From Oceanicola granulosus HTCC2516 (GTDB lineage Bacteria; Pseudomonadota; Alphaproteobacteria; Rhodobacterales; Rhodobacteraceae), in assembly GCF_000153305.1 (NCBI RefSeq), contig NZ_CH724107.1, positions 385,071 to 449,070 on the forward strand: a DNA stretch of 64,000 nt, in the 5' to 3' direction. The first letter of the stretch is position 1, and every line of letters begins with the position of its first letter. The position numbers and the translations under genes are program-made. The notes below the pieces were generated by a model that saw only the letters and a program-made list of their open reading frames with translations, was not told where the DNA came from and ran no database searches. This document shows, piece after piece, positions 18,615 through 28,059 of the stretch.

Positions 18615-19343
18615 ATGGCCAAGGACACAATGAATACCCCGAGCGGGCCGCGCCACGTGGCGGTCATCATGGACGGCAACGGCCGCTGGGCGCAGCAGCG
18701 CGGCAAGCCGCGCCTGTTCGGCCACCACGCCGGGGCGAAGCGGGTCCGCGAGATCGTCGAGGCCTGCCCCGATCTGGGGGTCAAGTACCTGACCATCTTC
18801 GCCTTCTCGACCGAGAACTGGAAGCGGACGCAGTCCGAGGTGGCCGGGCTCATGGGCCTGTTCCGCCGCTACATCGAACGCGAGGCGCGCGACCTGTTCA
18901 ACCGCGGCGTCCGGGTGCGCTTCATCGGCGACCGGATCCGGCTCGACGACAAGCTCGTCGCCATGATGGACGACCTCGAGCTGCTGACCTCGGGCAACGA
19001 CCGGGTCCACCTGACCATCGCGCTCAACTACGGCGGCCGCGACGAGGTGACCCGCGCCGCCCAGCGGCTCGCGGTGGAGATCGAGCAGGGCCGGCTGAAC
19101 CACAAGGACGTCGATGCCGAAACGCTCGCGCGCTTCCTCGACACCCGCTTCCTGCCCGACCCGGACCTGGTGATCCGCACCAGCGGCGAGGCGCGGATCT
19201 CGAACTTCCTGCTCTGGCAGTCGGCCTACGCCGAGTACGAGTTCATCGACACGCTCTGGCCCGACTTCACCGATGCCGAATTCGCCCGCATCGTCGGCCA
19301 CTATGCCCAACGCGACCGGCGCTTCGGGGCCGTCAAGGCCTGA
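18615..19343 (+). CDS. uppS: Undecaprenyl diphosphate synthase (cis-prenyltransferase)
   Basis: UppS condenses eight isopentenyl diphosphates onto farnesyl diphosphate to make the C55 carrier lipid for cell-wall and polysaccharide synthesis. The 242-residue protein has VIMDGNGRWA with catalytic D20, HHAGAKRVREIV, FAFSTENWKR, ALNYGGRDE and the C-terminal PDPDLVIRTSGEARISNF. ATG 18615 follows GGAGAGCCGGCAG. A TTG five codons upstream is in frame but gives no added homology. cdsA begins four bases after its stop. Confidence 0.97.
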   Translation: MAKDTMNTPSGPRHVAVIMDGNGRWAQQRGKPRLFGHHAGAKRVREIVEACPDLGVKYLTIFAFSTENWKRTQSEVAGLMGLFRRYIEREARDLFNRGVRVRFIGDRIRLDDKLVAMMDDLELLTSGNDRVHLTIALNYGGRDEVTRAAQRLAVEIEQGRLNHKDVDAETLARFLDTRFLPDPDLVIRTSGEARISNFLLWQSAYAEYEFIDTLWPDFTDAEFARIVGHYAQRDRRFGAVKA

Positions 19344-19347
19344 CGGC

Positions 19348-20148
19348 GTGGCGGGCGGATCAGACCCGGATCGCTGGAGCGACCTGCGCGCGCGGCTCGG
19401 CTCGGGCGCGATCATGGTGGGGATCGGCGGCCTCGCGGTGCTGGCCGGGGGCGTCTGGTTCCAGATGCTGGCGGTGTTCGCCACCTCGGTGATGGTGTGG
19501 GAGCTGTGGACGATGATCCACCGCGACCGCCCGACCATCGGGATGCTCCTCGCCGCGCTCGTCGCGTCCGTGCTGTCGGGCTTCCTGACGGTGGACCGCA
19601 GCTACTTCCTCGTCTTCCTGCTCATCGCGCCGCTGATCGGCGGCTTCGTCGCGCGCCGCGAGCGGGTGACCTTCGCCGCCTTCGCGCTGGCGATCCAGAT
19701 CGCGGGCTGGGGCCTCGTGGTGTTTCGCGGCGACTACGGCGTGACCTGGCTGTTCTGGCTGATCGTCGTCGTCGTCGTCACCGACATCGCCGGCTACTTC
19801 GCCGGCAAGACCTTCGGCGGGCCGAAATTCTGGCCCAAGGTGTCGCCGAAGAAGACCTGGAGCGGGACCGTCGCGGGCTGGCTGGCGGCGGGAGTCGTGG
19901 GGATCGTGTTCATCCTGCTGACGCCGGCGGGCTGGTGGCTCGTGCCGGTGTCGATGCTGCTGAGCTTCGCCGGGCAGATGGGCGACATCGCCGAGAGCGC
20001 GCTCAAGCGGCGCATGAAGGTCAAGGACAGCTCGACGCTGATCCCCGGCCACGGCGGGCTGTTCGACCGCTTCGACGCGCTGCTCGGCGCGTCGCTGTTC
20101 ATGCTCGTCGCCGCCGTTCTCTTCGACCTGCCGCGGGTGGCCTTTTGA
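19348..20148 (+). CDS. cdsA: Phosphatidate cytidylyltransferase
   Basis: CdsA makes CDP-diacylglycerol from phosphatidic acid and CTP at the inner membrane, the branch point to all phospholipids. The 266-residue protein has about seven helices and the C-terminal family signature SALKRRMKVKDSSTLIPGHG followed by GLFDRFDA. DIAGYFAGKTFGG and SPKKTWSG are also conserved. The start chosen is GTG 19348, four bases after uppS; a frame opening at 19273 would overlap uppS deeply and is unlikely. Confidence 0.93.
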   Translation: MAGGSDPDRWSDLRARLGSGAIMVGIGGLAVLAGGVWFQMLAVFATSVMVWELWTMIHRDRPTIGMLLAALVASVLSGFLTVDRSYFLVFLLIAPLIGGFVARRERVTFAAFALAIQIAGWGLVVFRGDYGVTWLFWLIVVVVVTDIAGYFAGKTFGGPKFWPKVSPKKTWSGTVAGWLAAGVVGIVFILLTPAGWWLVPVSMLLSFAGQMGDIAESALKRRMKVKDSSTLIPGHGGLFDRFDALLGASLFMLVAAVLFDLPRVAF

Positions 20149-21311
20149 GGCGCATCTCGATCCTCGGGGCGACGGGGTCGATCGGGCAGAACACGGTGAG
20201 CCTGATCGAGGCGCGCGACGATTGCGAGGTCGTCGCGCTGACCGGCGGGCACAACGTGGCGCGGCTCGCCGACGACGCGCGCCGCCTGAAGGCCGAGATC
20301 GCCGTCACCTCCCGCCCCGACCTGCTCGACGAGCTGCGCACGCGGCTCGAGGGGAGCGGCGTCGCGGCGGCGGCGGGCGACGAGGCCATCGCCGAGGCCG
20401 CCGCGCGGCCGGCGGACTGGACGATGTCGGCCATCGTCGGCGCCGCCGGGCTGGTGCCGGGCATGGAGGTGATCCGCCGCGGCGGCACGCTGGCGCTCGC
20501 CAACAAGGAGACGCTGGTCTGCGCCGGGCGGCTGGTGATGGACGAGGCCCGCGCCCACGGCGCGACGCTGCTGCCCGTCGACAGCGAGCACTCGGCTATC
20601 TTCCAGGCGCTGATCGGCGAGGACATCGCCGCCGTCGAGCGCATCGTGGTCACCGCCAGCGGCGGCGCGTTCCGCGATTGGCCGCTGGCCGACCTGCCGC
20701 GCGCGACGCTGGCGGAGGCGTCGTCGCACCCGAACTGGGACATGGGACAGCGCATCACCATCGACAGCGCGTCGATGTTCAACAAGGCCCTCGAGCTGAT
20801 CGAGACCCGCGAGTTCTTCGGCGTGGCGCCCGAGCGGATCGAGGCGGTGATCCACCCCGAGAGCCTCGTGCACGCGCTCGTCGGCTTCACCGACGGGGCG
20901 CTGATGGCCCATCTCGGCCCGCCCGACATGCGCCACGCCATCGGATTCGCCCTCAACCACCCCGCGCGCGCGCCGCTGCCGGTGGCGCGGCTCGATCTCG
21001 CCGCCATCGGCCAGCTCACCTTCCGCGCCCCCGACGACGCCCGCTACCCGGCGCTGCGGCTCGCGCGCGAGGTCATGGCGGCGGGCGGGCTGGCGGGGGC
21101 GGTGTTCAACGCCGCCAAGGAAGCGGCGCTCGACGGCTTCATCGCGGGGCGCATCGGCTTCACCGACATGGCCGAGATCGTCGAGGCGGTGCTCGACGCG
21201 ACGTCGGCCGACGCCGCGGCGGGCAGGGGCGGCTACGACCTCGAGATGGTGCTGGACACCGACCGGCTCGCGCGGATACGCGCGGGCGAGCTCATCGCAA
21301 AGAGAGACTGA
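20145..21311 (+). CDS. dxr: 1-deoxy-D-xylulose 5-phosphate reductoisomerase
   Basis: Dxr catalyses the first committed step of the MEP isoprenoid pathway, using NADPH and a divalent metal. The 388-residue protein opens ISILGATGSIGQNTVSLI, then has LALANKETLVCAG, LLPVDSEHSAIFQAL, VTASGGAFRD, ASSHPNWDMGQRITIDSASM and FNKALELIE, all active-site or metal motifs. The start is TTG 20145 inside TTGA, whose last three bases are the cdsA stop; this leaves only a two-residue leader before the first beta strand. It feeds the same isoprenoid line as uppS in this cluster. Confidence 0.96.
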   Translation: MRRISILGATGSIGQNTVSLIEARDDCEVVALTGGHNVARLADDARRLKAEIAVTSRPDLLDELRTRLEGSGVAAAAGDEAIAEAAARPADWTMSAIVGAAGLVPGMEVIRRGGTLALANKETLVCAGRLVMDEARAHGATLLPVDSEHSAIFQALIGEDIAAVERIVVTASGGAFRDWPLADLPRATLAEASSHPNWDMGQRITIDSASMFNKALELIETREFFGVAPERIEAVIHPESLVHALVGFTDGALMAHLGPPDMRHAIGFALNHPARAPLPVARLDLAAIGQLTFRAPDDARYPALRLAREVMAAGGLAGAVFNAAKEAALDGFIAGRIGFTDMAEIVEAVLDATSADAAAGRGGYDLEMVLDTDRLARIRAGELIAKRD

Positions 21312-21317
21312 CCGACC

Positions 21318-22652
21318 GTGGACATCTCACAGATCATCCCCCAGTTCGGCGGCGCCGCCTTCACCATCCTGGCCTTCGTCGTCGCCCTGTCGATCATCGT
21401 GGCGATCCACGAATACGGCCACTACATCGTCGGCCGCTGGAGCGGCATCGACGCGGAGGTGTTCTCGCTCGGCTTCGGGCCGGTGCTCTATTCGCGCGTC
21501 GACAAGCGCGGCACCAAGTGGCAGATCGCGGCGCTGCCGTTCGGCGGCTACGTGAAGTTCCTCGGCGACGCCAACGCCGCGAGCGTCGGGGCCAACGCCG
21601 ACATCCGCGAGATGGACAAGCGGCGCACGATGCTCGGCGCGCCGCTCTGGGCGCGCGCCGCCACCGTGGCGGCGGGACCGTTCTTCAACTTCGCGCTGTC
21701 GTTCCTGATCTTCGCGCTGGTGATCCTGTCGGAAGGGCAGGCGCGCGATCCGCTCACCGTGTCGGAGCTGCGCGCGCTGCCGGCCGACTACGTGCAGGAG
21801 CTCGAGCCGGGCGACGAGGTGCTCGCCATCGACGGCCGCCCCGCGCCGTCGCTCGAAGAGTTCGACGACTTCCTCGACACCCTGCCGCTCGAGGCGACGC
21901 TCGAGTACCGCGTGCGCCGCGACGGCGAGGAGCGGGTGGTGCAGGGGCCGTACCCGTATCCGCCGGTCATCCTCGGGCTCAATCCGCAATCGGCGGCGAT
22001 GGACGTGGACCTCGCCGTGGGCGACGTGATCCTGTCGATCAACGGCACCGACATCCGCACCTTCGAGGAGCTGCGCCAGATCGTCGGCGCCTCCGACGGC
22101 GGGCCGTTGGCGCTGGAGGTCTGGCGCGACGGCGAGGTGCTCGACTTCACGCTCGTGCCGCGCTCGGTCGATCTGCCGCGCCCCGAGGGCGGCTTCGAGA
22201 CGCGCTACCTGATCGGCATCAGCGGCGGGCTGTTCTTCGAGGCAGAGACCGAGAGCCTCGGCCTGCTCGCGTCGCTCGGCTACGGCGCGGCGCAGGTGTG
22301 GTTCATCATCACCTCGTCGCTCGACGGGCTGTGGCACATGATCACCGGCGCCATCTCCACCTGCAACCTCTCCGGCCCCGTCGGCATCGCCGAGACGTCG
22401 GGCGCGATGGCGAGCCAGGGGCCGCTCGACTTCATCTGGTTCGTCGCGGTGCTGTCGACGGCGGTGGGGATGCTCAACCTGTTCCCGGTGCCGATCCTCG
22501 ACGGTGGCCACCTGGTGTTTCACGCCTACGAGGCGGTGCGCGGCAAGCCGCCCTCGGACGCGGCGCTGCGGGTGCTGATGGCGGCCGGGCTGTCGGTCTT
22601 GCTGACGCTGATGCTGTTCGCGCTGGCCAACGACCTTTTCCTCTGCCCCTGA
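21318..22652 (+). CDS. rseP: Site-2 intramembrane zinc metalloprotease RseP
   Basis: An inner-membrane protease that cleaves transmembrane segments of anti-sigma factors and remnant signal peptides. The zinc motif HEYGH lies at residues 31-35 in the first helix, and the second metal motif is FPVPILDGGHL near the C-terminus. Two PDZ-like segments are visible (ELEPGDEVLAIDG and AVGDVILSINGTD), with FGFGPVLYSR-like sequence after the first helix. The start is GTG 21318, six bases after dxr. The 444-residue length is normal. Confidence 0.95.
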   Translation: MDISQIIPQFGGAAFTILAFVVALSIIVAIHEYGHYIVGRWSGIDAEVFSLGFGPVLYSRVDKRGTKWQIAALPFGGYVKFLGDANAASVGANADIREMDKRRTMLGAPLWARAATVAAGPFFNFALSFLIFALVILSEGQARDPLTVSELRALPADYVQELEPGDEVLAIDGRPAPSLEEFDDFLDTLPLEATLEYRVRRDGEERVVQGPYPYPPVILGLNPQSAAMDVDLAVGDVILSINGTDIRTFEELRQIVGASDGGPLALEVWRDGEVLDFTLVPRSVDLPRPEGGFETRYLIGISGGLFFEAETESLGLLASLGYGAAQVWFIITSSLDGLWHMITGAISTCNLSGPVGIAETSGAMASQGPLDFIWFVAVLSTAVGMLNLFPVPILDGGHLVFHAYEAVRGKPPSDAALRVLMAAGLSVLLTLMLFALANDLFLCP

Positions 22653-22752
22653 ACGACTCCGCCCGATCGCCATGATCGGGGCAAGGTGCTGCCACAATCC
22701 TCCGTCATCACGGTGCGCGACCAACCACGCGCAACGATGAGGCGGAGACCGC

Positions 22753-22881
22753 ATGTCGACCATGAACGAGAGCTACGAGAGCCTGTCGCTCCTGATCGAG
22801 CTGAACCAGGACCGCCTGCTCTACCTCGCCGTCCTCGGCGTGGCGCTGACGTTCGGTGCGTTCCTGGGCGCGCCGCCCTGA
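22753..22881 (+). CDS. Small single-span membrane protein between rseP and bamA (42 aa)
   Basis: A 42-residue frame starting MSTMNESYESLSLLIELNQD and followed by one hydrophobic stretch (LLYLAVLGVALTFGAFLGAP) at the C-terminus. GGCGGAG precedes the ATG at 22753 at good spacing. No family is recognised. Placement between an intramembrane protease and the outer-membrane assembly gene suggests an envelope role, but this is only context. The soluble N-terminus with a short helix and C-terminal anchor resembles a tail-anchored micropeptide. Confidence 0.5.
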   Translation: MSTMNESYESLSLLIELNQDRLLYLAVLGVALTFGAFLGAPP

Positions 22882-23017
22882 GCCGGTCGGCGGCACCGCC
22901 GGCGTCTGAACCCGATTACTTGCCACAACGCGTCCTCCCGGGCGCGTTCTCGTTTTGACAAGCCGCACCCATGCAGCTACCAGATGTAGCAGTGGGGACG
23001 ACTTCGAGGCAGGGATT

Positions 23018-25336
23018 ATGATGTTCAGCGGTAGCCGCGTCGCGGCACGGAAAACCTTCACGACCACCTGCGCCGCGGCGCTGATGCTGGTCGCGGTCAC
23101 CGCGAGCGCCCAGACCTACCGGTTCGACAGCGTCTCGGTTCAGGGCAACGGGCTCATCGAGGACGCCACGATCCTGTCCTACGCCGGCATCTCGCGCGGC
23201 GAGGCGGTCGACGCCGCCCGCCTCAACGACGCCGCCCAGCAGATCCGCGCCTCGGGCTTCTTCGAATCCGTCGAGGTGGTGCCGCAGGGGTCGACCCTGG
23301 TGATCCAGGTGCGCGAGTACCCGCAGGTCAACCTCGTCAGCTTCGAGGGCAACGCCCGGCTCAACGACGAGCAGCTGCGCGCGGTGATCCAGAGCCAGCA
23401 GGGCCGCGTCTACAACCCCGCCACCGCCGAGCGCGACACCGCCGCCATCGCCGAGGCCTACGCCCGGTCGGGCCGCGTCAACGCCACCGTGCTCCCCTCG
23501 ATCATCCGCCGCGACAACAACCGCGTCGACCTGGTGTTCGAGGTGTTCGAGGGCGGCCTCTCCGAGATCGAGCGGATCTCCTTCGTCGGCAACCGCAGCT
23601 TCTCCGACCGCCGCCTGCGCGGCGTGCTCGAGAGCAAGCAGGCCGGAGCGTTCCGGGTGCTGATCCAGCGCGACACCTACTCCGCCGAGCGCATCCAGTT
23701 CGACAAGCAGGTGCTGACCGACTTCTACAACTCGCGCGGCTATGTCGACTTCGTGGTCAACGACGTCGACGTCGCCCTCTCGCGCGAGCGCGACGCCTAC
23801 CTCGTGACGTTCAACGTCCAGGAAGGGCAGCAATTCCGCATCGGCAACGTCGGCCTGACCAGCGAGATCCCGGAGGCCGACCCGGCCGCCTTCGCCGGAG
23901 CGGTGCGGCTCGACCCGGGCAGCATCTACTCGCCGACCGATATCGAGAACGACATCGCCCGCCTCGAGGCGCAGGCGTCGCGGATGGGGCTCAACTTCGT
24001 GCGCGTCGACCCGCGCATCACCCGCGACGACCGCGGCCTGCTGCTCAACATCGAGTACGTGCTGGTGCCCGGCGAGCGCATCTTCGTCGAGCGCATCGAC
24101 ATCGAGGGCAACACCACCACCCTCGACCGGGTGATCCGCAGCCAGTTCCGCACCGTCGAGGGCGATCCGCTGAACCCGCGCGAAGTCCGCGAGAGCGCCG
24201 AGCGCATCCGCGCCCTCGGCTACTTCGCCGACGCCACCGTCAACGCCCGCGAGGGCTCGAGCCCCGACCAGGTGGTGATCGATGTGGACGTCGAGGAGCA
24301 GCCCACCGGCTCGCTCTCCTTCGGTGCCAACTTCAACACCGACAACGGCATCTCGCTGGTCGCCAGCTTCGCCGAGCGCAACTTCCTCGGCCGCGGCCAG
24401 TCGCTCGCCTTCTCGGTCTCCACCGGCGAGACAAACCGCAACTTCTCGTTCAACTTCGCCGAGCCGAACCTGCTCGGGCGCGACCTGCGCTTCGGGCTCG
24501 ACGCCGCCTACCGCACCACCGACAACGCCAACGCGCTCTACGACACCGAGACCCTGCGCGTCAGCCCCGGCCTCAGCTTCCCGGCCGGCGAGCAGACCCG
24601 GCTGTCGGTGTTCTACGCCTACGAGTACACCGACATCACCGGTGTCGCCGGCACGCGCGATGCGCCGGCCGACGAGCGCGCCTCCGTACTGATCTTCGAG
24701 GAGGCCGAGCAGGGCGGCGTCGCCACCCACGCACTCGGTTACTCGTTCTCCTACGACAACCGCCGCTCGGGGCTCGAGCCGCGGGTCGGGGTCGTGCTGC
24801 GCTTCGGGCAGGAGTTCGGCGTCGGCGACGCGCAGTTCATCAAGTCGACCGCGCTGGCCAGCGCCGAGACGCGGGTGCTGGGCGAGGACGTCACCCTGCG
24901 CGCGACCGTCGAGGGCGGCGCGCTCGACTACCGAGAGGGCAGCAGCCGCGTCACCGACCGCTACTTCCTCGGCTCGCGCCTGCTGCGCGGCTTCGAGGCC
25001 GGCGGCGTCGGCCCGCGCGACGCCGACACCGACGACGCGCTCGGCGGCAACTACTTCGCCGTCGCCCGGGTCGAGGCCGAATTCCCGCTCGGCCTGCCCG
25101 AGGAGTACGGCATCACCGGCGGCGTGTTCTTCGACCACGGCTCCGTCTGGGATGTCGGCGACACCCACGGCGCCGACGTGATCTACAACGACTTCACGCC
25201 GCGCAGCGTCGCCGGCCTGTCGATCTTCTGGACCACGCCCATCGGCCCGCTGCGGTTCAACTTCTCCGAGCCGATCGACGTGCAGGAGCGCGACAAGACG
25301 CGCGACTTCGACCTCACGATCTCCACCGCGTTCTGA
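23018..25336 (+). CDS. bamA: Outer membrane protein assembly factor BamA
   Basis: BamA is the core of the machine that inserts beta-barrel proteins into the outer membrane. The 772-residue precursor has a signal peptide (residues 1-31, cut after TASA), five POTRA domains from about 32 to 420, and a 16-strand barrel to the C-terminal phenylalanine (LTISTAF). The conserved lid-loop segment is DRYFLGSRLLRGFEAGGVGP (the VRGF/LRGF motif). Two adjacent ATGs occur at 23018 and 23021; either gives a normal leader. The skp start overlaps its stop by one base. Confidence 0.97.
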   Translation: MMFSGSRVAARKTFTTTCAAALMLVAVTASAQTYRFDSVSVQGNGLIEDATILSYAGISRGEAVDAARLNDAAQQIRASGFFESVEVVPQGSTLVIQVREYPQVNLVSFEGNARLNDEQLRAVIQSQQGRVYNPATAERDTAAIAEAYARSGRVNATVLPSIIRRDNNRVDLVFEVFEGGLSEIERISFVGNRSFSDRRLRGVLESKQAGAFRVLIQRDTYSAERIQFDKQVLTDFYNSRGYVDFVVNDVDVALSRERDAYLVTFNVQEGQQFRIGNVGLTSEIPEADPAAFAGAVRLDPGSIYSPTDIENDIARLEAQASRMGLNFVRVDPRITRDDRGLLLNIEYVLVPGERIFVERIDIEGNTTTLDRVIRSQFRTVEGDPLNPREVRESAERIRALGYFADATVNAREGSSPDQVVIDVDVEEQPTGSLSFGANFNTDNGISLVASFAERNFLGRGQSLAFSVSTGETNRNFSFNFAEPNLLGRDLRFGLDAAYRTTDNANALYDTETLRVSPGLSFPAGEQTRLSVFYAYEYTDITGVAGTRDAPADERASVLIFEEAEQGGVATHALGYSFSYDNRRSGLEPRVGVVLRFGQEFGVGDAQFIKSTALASAETRVLGEDVTLRATVEGGALDYREGSSRVTDRYFLGSRLLRGFEAGGVGPRDADTDDALGGNYFAVARVEAEFPLGLPEEYGITGGVFFDHGSVWDVGDTHGADVIYNDFTPRSVAGLSIFWTTPIGPLRFNFSEPIDVQERDKTRDFDLTISTAF

Positions 25337-25932
25337 TGATCCGCGCAGCGGCGCCCGTCCTGGCGCTGCTGGCGCTCGCCGCGCCCGCCGCGCTGCCGGC
25401 CCAGCAGGCCCCGGCCACGCCCCCCGTCGCGAGCGAGGGCGGGGTGCGCAGCCCGGTGCTGACGATCGATCCGGAGCTGCTCTATTCCGGCTCGGCCTTC
25501 GGCGACCGCATCGCGCGTGAGCTGCAGGCCGAGACCGAGGCGCTCGCCGCCGAGAACCGCCGCATCACTGCCGAGCTCGAGGCCGAGGAGACGTCCCTCA
25601 CCGAGCGCCGCCCGACCATGGCGCCGGAGGCGTTCCGCGCCGAGGCGGCGGCGTTCGACGAGAAGGTGCAGGAGATCCGCCGCACGCAGGACGCCAAGGA
25701 GCGCGCGCTGAACCAGACCGTGCAGCAGGCGCAGGAGCAGTTCCTCGCCGCCGCGCGCCCGGTGCTGGGCCGGCTGATGGCCGAATATGGCGCCGCCGTC
25801 ATCCTCGACCGGCGCACGGTGATCCTCGGCGTCGGCGCCATCGACATCACCGACGAGGCCGTCGCGCGGATCGACGCCGAGATCGGCGACGGCACCGGCG
25901 ACGGTGACGTGGCGCCCGAGGCGCAGGAGTAG
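25336..25932 (+). CDS. skp: Periplasmic OmpH/Skp-family chaperone
   Basis: A periplasmic chaperone that escorts unfolded outer-membrane proteins to BamA. The 198-residue protein has a signal peptide ending LPA-Q, then VLTIDPELLYSGSAFGDRI, a long charged alpha-helical coiled-coil arm (about residues 60-135) and the C-terminal AVILDRRTVILG strand region of OmpH proteins. Its ATG overlaps the bamA stop by one base, so the chaperone and its client machine are co-translated. Confidence 0.9.
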   Translation: MIRAAAPVLALLALAAPAALPAQQAPATPPVASEGGVRSPVLTIDPELLYSGSAFGDRIARELQAETEALAAENRRITAELEAEETSLTERRPTMAPEAFRAEAAAFDEKVQEIRRTQDAKERALNQTVQQAQEQFLAAARPVLGRLMAEYGAAVILDRRTVILGVGAIDITDEAVARIDAEIGDGTGDGDVAPEAQE

Positions 25933-25993
25933 GCAGCTTGCCCGAGGGGGGCGCTGTTGCTAACCAGACCGGACGAGCCAGCGAGGACCCTCC

Positions 25994-26464
25994 ATGACCG
26001 ACAGCCCGGCCCCGACCGAAGCCGACATCCACCTGATCCAGGCGATCCTGCCGCACCGCTATCCGTTCCTCCTCGTCGACCGGGTGGTGCAGATCGACGG
26101 CATCAAGACGGCGCGCGGGATCAAGAACGTCTCGATGAACGAGCCCCACTTCCAGGGCCACTTCCCGGGCAACCCGGTGATGCCCGGCGTCACCATCGTC
26201 GAGGCGATGGCGCAGACCGCGGCCGTCATGGTGGGCACGTCGCTCGGCCTGACCGAGGGCAACCTGCGGGTCTATTTCATGGGCATCGACGGCTGCAAGT
26301 TCCGCCGCAAGGTGGTCCCCGGCGACCAGCTGCTGCTCGATCTCGAGACCACGCGCGGCCGCCCCGGCGGCAAGGTCTGGAAGTTCGCCGGCCGCGCCAC
26401 CGTCGACGGCGAACTCGCCGCCGAGGCGGAGTTCACCGCGATGATGGAACTGCCCGGCACATGA
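25994..26464 (+). CDS. fabZ: (3R)-hydroxyacyl-ACP dehydratase FabZ
   Basis: FabZ dehydrates 3-hydroxyacyl-ACP in fatty-acid elongation. The 156-residue hotdog-fold protein has the catalytic histidine H21 in [13 protein letters not shown] and the catalytic glutamate E70 in [12 protein letters not shown], with [11 protein letters not shown] between. It shares 3-hydroxyacyl-ACP substrate with LpxA, whose start overlaps its stop (ATGA). CGAGGACCC precedes its ATG. Confidence 0.97.
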   Translation: MTDSPAPTEADIHLIQAILPHRYPFLLVDRVVQIDGIKTARGIKNVSMNEPHFQGHFPGNPVMPGVTIVEAMAQTAAVMVGTSLGLTEGNLRVYFMGIDGCKFRRKVVPGDQLLLDLETTRGRPGGKVWKFAGRATVDGELAAEAEFTAMMELPGT

Positions 26465-27246
26465 GTTACGTCCACCCCAGCGCGGTGGTCGAGACGGGCG
26501 CGGAGATCGCGCCCGGCGCGCGCGTGGGGCCGTTCTGCCACGTCGGCCCCGACGTGCGGCTCGCGGACGGGGTGGTGCTGCACAGCCATGTCGTCGTCAC
26601 CGGCGACACCGAGATCGGCGAGGGCAGCGAGGTGTTCCCGTTCGCCGTCCTCGGCGCGATCCCGCAGGATCTCAAGTATTCCGGCGAGGCCGCGCGGCTC
26701 GTGATCGGCGCGAGGAACCGAATTCGCGAGCACGTGACGATGAACATCGGCACCGGCCACGGCGGCGGGCTCACGCGGGTGGGAGACGACGGGCTGTTCA
26801 TGGCCGGCTGCCACATCGCCCACGATTGCCGCATCGGCGACCGGGTGATCATCGTCAACCAGTCCGCCATCGCCGGTCATTGCGTGCTTGAGGACGACGT
26901 CATCGTCGGCGGCCTCTGCGGCGTGCACCAGTTCGTGCGCATCGGCCGCGGCGCGATCATCGGCGCGGTGACCATGGTGACGAAGGACGTGGTCCCCCAC
27001 GGCCTCGTGCAGGGGCCGCGCGGGGTGCTCGACGGGCTCAACCTCGTGGGCCTCAAGCGCAAGGGCGTCGGCCGCGCCGACATCACCGCGCTGCGCGCCG
27101 CGTTCCAGATGCTGAAGGACGGCGAGGGCACCTTCGCCGACCGTGCCCGCCGGCTGAAGGCCGAGAGCGTCTCGGAGCCGGTGCAGGAGATGGTCGACTT
27201 CATCCTCGGCGACACCGACCGCTCGTTCCTGACGCCGGGAGGGTAG
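26461..27246 (+). CDS. lpxA: UDP-N-acetylglucosamine O-acyltransferase LpxA
   Basis: LpxA transfers a 3-hydroxyacyl group from ACP to UDP-GlcNAc, the first step of lipid A synthesis. The 261-residue protein is built of hexapeptide repeats (left-handed beta helix) from about residue 3 to 190, with the catalytic-histidine region [10 protein letters not shown] and the C-terminal helical domain. It overlaps fabZ by four bases and is followed by lpxI after three. Confidence 0.96.
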   Translation: MSYVHPSAVVETGAEIAPGARVGPFCHVGPDVRLADGVVLHSHVVVTGDTEIGEGSEVFPFAVLGAIPQDLKYSGEAARLVIGARNRIREHVTMNIGTGHGGGLTRVGDDGLFMAGCHIAHDCRIGDRVIIVNQSAIAGHCVLEDDVIVGGLCGVHQFVRIGRGAIIGAVTMVTKDVVPHGLVQGPRGVLDGLNLVGLKRKGVGRADITALRAAFQMLKDGEGTFADRARRLKAESVSEPVQEMVDFILGDTDRSFLTPGG

Positions 27247-27249
27247 GGG

Positions 27250-28059
27250 ATGCTGGCGCTGATCGCCGGAACGGGTCTGCTGCCCGGTCTGCTCTGCGCC
27301 CGGCTCGCCGAGAACGGCGAGGTGCCGCTGGTCTGCGAGATGGCCGGCTTCGCGCCCGACCTGCCGCCCGATCTGCCGCGCCTGCCGTTCCGCCTCGAGA
27401 CGCTCGGCAGCCTGATCGGCGCGCTGCGCAGCCGGGGCGTCGAGCGGGTCTGTCTCGCCGGCGCGGTGCGCCGCCCGGTGATCGACCCCGCGGCCATCGA
27501 TGCCGCCACCGTCCCGCTCGTGCCGCGCCTGAAGGCGGCGCTCGGCAAGGGCGACGACGGCGCGCTGCGCGAGATCGTCGGGCTGTTCGAGGAGGCCGGA
27601 ATGGAGGTGGTCGGCGCGCACGACATCGTCCCCGAGCTGCTGCCGCCCGCCGGCCACTATGCCGGCCCCGCGCCCGGCGAGGCGCTGAAGGCCGACGCCG
27701 CGCTCGCCGAGGCCGTCGTCGCCGAACTCGGGGCCGCCGATCTCGGCCAGGCCTGCGCGGTGCGCGGCGGCCGGGTGCTGGCGCAGGAGGGGCCGGAGGG
27801 CACGGCGGCGATGCTCGCGCTGCTGACGCCCGACGGCCCGCGCACCGGCCTGCTCTACAAGGCCGCCAAGCCCGGCCAGGATCGCCGCGTCGACCTCCCC
27901 GCGATCGGGCCGCAGACCCCGATGAGCGTCGCCGAGGCGGGGCTCGGCGGCATCGTCGTGGAGGCCGGCGGCGTCGTGGTGCTCGACCTCGCGCGGGTCA
28001 TCGACCGGTGCCGGGATCTCGGCCTGACGCTCTGGATCCGCGACAGGTCCGCGCCGTGA
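27250..28059 (+). CDS. lpxI: UDP-2,3-diacylglucosamine pyrophosphatase LpxI
   Basis: LpxI hydrolyses UDP-2,3-diacylglucosamine to lipid X and UMP, replacing LpxH in alphaproteobacteria. The 269-residue protein shows the DUF1009 layout: IAGTGLLPGLLC at the N-terminus, CLAGAVRRPVIDP, VGAHDIVPELLPP and KAAKPGQDRRVDLPAIGP in the C-terminal catalytic domain. It lies between lpxA and lpxB as in other members of the group; its TGA overlaps the lpxB GTG. Confidence 0.93.
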   Translation: MLALIAGTGLLPGLLCARLAENGEVPLVCEMAGFAPDLPPDLPRLPFRLETLGSLIGALRSRGVERVCLAGAVRRPVIDPAAIDAATVPLVPRLKAALGKGDDGALREIVGLFEEAGMEVVGAHDIVPELLPPAGHYAGPAPGEALKADAALAEAVVAELGAADLGQACAVRGGRVLAQEGPEGTAAMLALLTPDGPRTGLLYKAAKPGQDRRVDLPAIGPQTPMSVAEAGLGGIVVEAGGVVVLDLARVIDRCRDLGLTLWIRDRSAP

